Source of the DNA: Phycisphaerae bacterium
GTDB lineage: Bacteria > Planctomycetota > Phycisphaerae > UBA1845 > Fen-1342
Direction of reading: 5' to 3'
NCBI GenBank assembly: GCA_016935035.1
Contig: JAFGRR010000478.1
Location: 1-6,896, forward strand
Length of the DNA stretch: 6,896 bases
This document shows, piece after piece, positions 6,284 through 6,896 of the stretch. The notes under the pieces were generated by a model that did no database searches, was not told the DNA's origin, and was given only the letters and a program-made list of their open reading frames with translations. The translations under genes and the position numbers were made by a program. Positions within the stretch are counted from its first letter, which is position 1. The number at the start of each line of letters is the position of its first letter.

Positions 6284-6484
6284 ACCGGCCGAGGTGTCCA
6301 AGACGGCGTCGTCGACGTACTCGCCGTCGACGTGGTAGTCGTGTTCGTCAGCAAAACGCAGGATCTCGGCGCGCTGATCGCGGATGCTCTGCTCCTCGCC
6401 GTCGGTCGAGCGGAGCAGGTAGGCGACGGCGGCGACGGTGCCCGCGATGGCCGGATTCACACGCAGGGCGGTGGCGCTTGACAT
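6284..6484 (-). pseudogene. Serine recombinase (resolvase/invertase family), N-terminal remnant
   Basis: From ATG 6484, preceded by AAGGGG 8 nt upstream, the minus strand encodes an N-terminal resolvase-like segment: AVAYLLRSTDGEEQSIRDQR, then EILRFADEHDYHV and GEYVDDAV. This matches the start of serine recombinases, including the nucleophile serine in the YLxRSTD block, the EEQSIxDQ helix and the following beta strand. Recognisable homology stops near 6284. The frame continues open to 5831 but only as low-quality sequence antisense to the MarR gene, with none of the DxxGF..M or DNA-binding and zinc-ribbon regions expected of a full recombinase (about 180 residues for small ones, 450 or more for large ones). 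I read it as a 3'-truncated gene left by a mobile element. It cannot be a working recombinase. Confidence 0.6.
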
Positions 6485-6554
6485 GCGCTGCACCCCTTGC
6501 GTTCAAGCTGGTCGGGTACCTGGCCACCATCAGGGGCAGCCTCATCAGGGCAGA

Positions 6555-6641
6555 TTCGCGGCGATGCTTGACACGACGGCGATAGGCCCGCTGGCGGCAG
6601 GCTGCGCGGCAATGGCGCGCCTCCGGCCGGCTGACGTAGAC
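6555..6641 (-). pseudogene. Short remnant with a CxxxCRQRAYRRR motif, upstream of the recombinase
   Basis: On the minus strand this segment reads VYVSRPEARHCRAACRQRAY followed by RRRVKHRR. It resembles small basic zinc-ribbon-like proteins whose end has the form RPDARYCSxxCRQRAYRRR. The same strand then leads into the serine recombinase start at 6484. The first frame loses protein-like character after KHRRE, while the next frame reads PDEAAPDGGQVPDQLERKG and stops at 6457, overlapping the recombinase start, so a frameshift is possible. The 5' part is missing or merges into RHS sequence near 6640. Function unknown; likely a decayed accessory gene of the same element. Confidence 0.35.
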
Positions 6642-6896
6642 CGGCGGCGGTGCCACGGGCGGCGGCCTCAACGCCGCCGACTACGTCTACTTCTACGACG
6701 CCACCCTTGACGCAATTGGCGGCGTCAAAGGCGGGCCGGCAACGTCTCCGAGGTCTTCGACGTCGCAAACGCCGACGCGGCGGACCTCGGCGAAGCGATC
6801 GTCGCCCACTACGAGTACAGCCCCTTCGGCCAGGTCGTGGCCCAGGCCGGCGGCTACGCCGACCACAACCCCTTCCGCTTCAGCACCAAGCCCTTC
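6640..6896 (+). pseudogene. RHS/YD-repeat protein core fragment, frame-broken, runs off the right edge
   Basis: The plus strand reads TGGGATGGGLNAADYVYFYD from 6640, then in another frame GNVSEVFDVANADAADLGEA and IVAHYEYSPFGQVVAQAGGY, followed by ADHNPFRFSTKPF at the window edge. This is the hallmark of the RHS repeat-associated core domain: the GNV strand, YEYSPFGQ, and NPFRFSTK. Such proteins are large, secreted or surface polymorphic toxins or adhesins. There is no start codon or upstream YD repeats: a stop (TAG 6637) precedes the first segment. The two segments differ in frame by 2 nt, and TGA 6708 blocks the second frame. About 30 nt between YFYDAT and GNVSEV appear to be extra. Either this is a degraded fragment or the real gene begins elsewhere. 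Whether it continues intact beyond 6896 cannot be seen. Confidence 0.65.
6705..6731. repeat. Hairpin-forming sequence at the RHS frame break
   Basis: CCTTGACGC (6705-6713) and GCGTCAAAGG (6722-6731) are inverted, pairing except for one bulged A, around an 8-nt AATTGGCG loop. The element sits exactly where the RHS coding frame changes, between YFYDAT and GNVSEV, so it may be an inserted short palindrome or an excision footprint. Confidence 0.4.

Noticed and set aside
1..6896. CRISPR array, tRNA or rRNA
   Set aside because: I saw no regularly spaced repeats and no tRNA- or rRNA-like sequence. The only short repeats are the hairpins and the TGAATG copies listed.

Overview
The window is G+C-rich and holds one clear operon, a divergent regulator, and a patch of decayed mobile DNA. 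The RHS/YD-repeat core style (a YEYSPFGQ-type block followed by NPFRFSTKPF), a serine-recombinase remnant with a small CRQRAYRRR-type ORF beside it, and the base composition together suggest an environmental bacterium, perhaps a planctomycete. No rRNA, tRNA or marker gene is present, so the taxonomic guess is weak.

Positions 1-5110 (minus strand) carry five tightly packed genes, read from 5110 toward 1: a GNAT N-acyltransferase, a fold-type III PLP racemase of the ornithine-racemase-like family, an M20D amidohydrolase/deacylase, an alanine racemase, and a sodium:solute symporter that runs off the left edge. The first two overlap by ATGA, the second and third by 25 nt, the third and fourth are 14 nt apart, and the symporter follows after 87 nt with its own good ribosome binding site. 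My reading is a pathway for taking up and interconverting an amino acid or its N-acyl derivative: the symporter imports, the GNAT acylates, the M20 enzyme deacylates, and the two racemases change stereochemistry. The substrate cannot be read from the sequence.

Positions 5111-5594 are a 484-nt divergent control region. On the operon side it has an imperfect 18-bp inverted repeat lying between candidate -35 and -10 boxes, a plausible MarR-type operator. On the regulator side it has a candidate promoter followed by three strong hairpins before the start of a MarR-family regulator (5595-6125, plus strand), which I infer controls the operon.

Positions 6126-6896 look like a mobile-element graveyard. 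They hold a possible terminator, an N-terminal fragment of a serine recombinase on the minus strand, a short remnant with a CRAACRQRAYRRR motif just upstream of it, and the core of an RHS protein on the plus strand. The RHS reading frame is broken by about 30 nt that can fold into a hairpin. The RHS fragment continues past the right edge.
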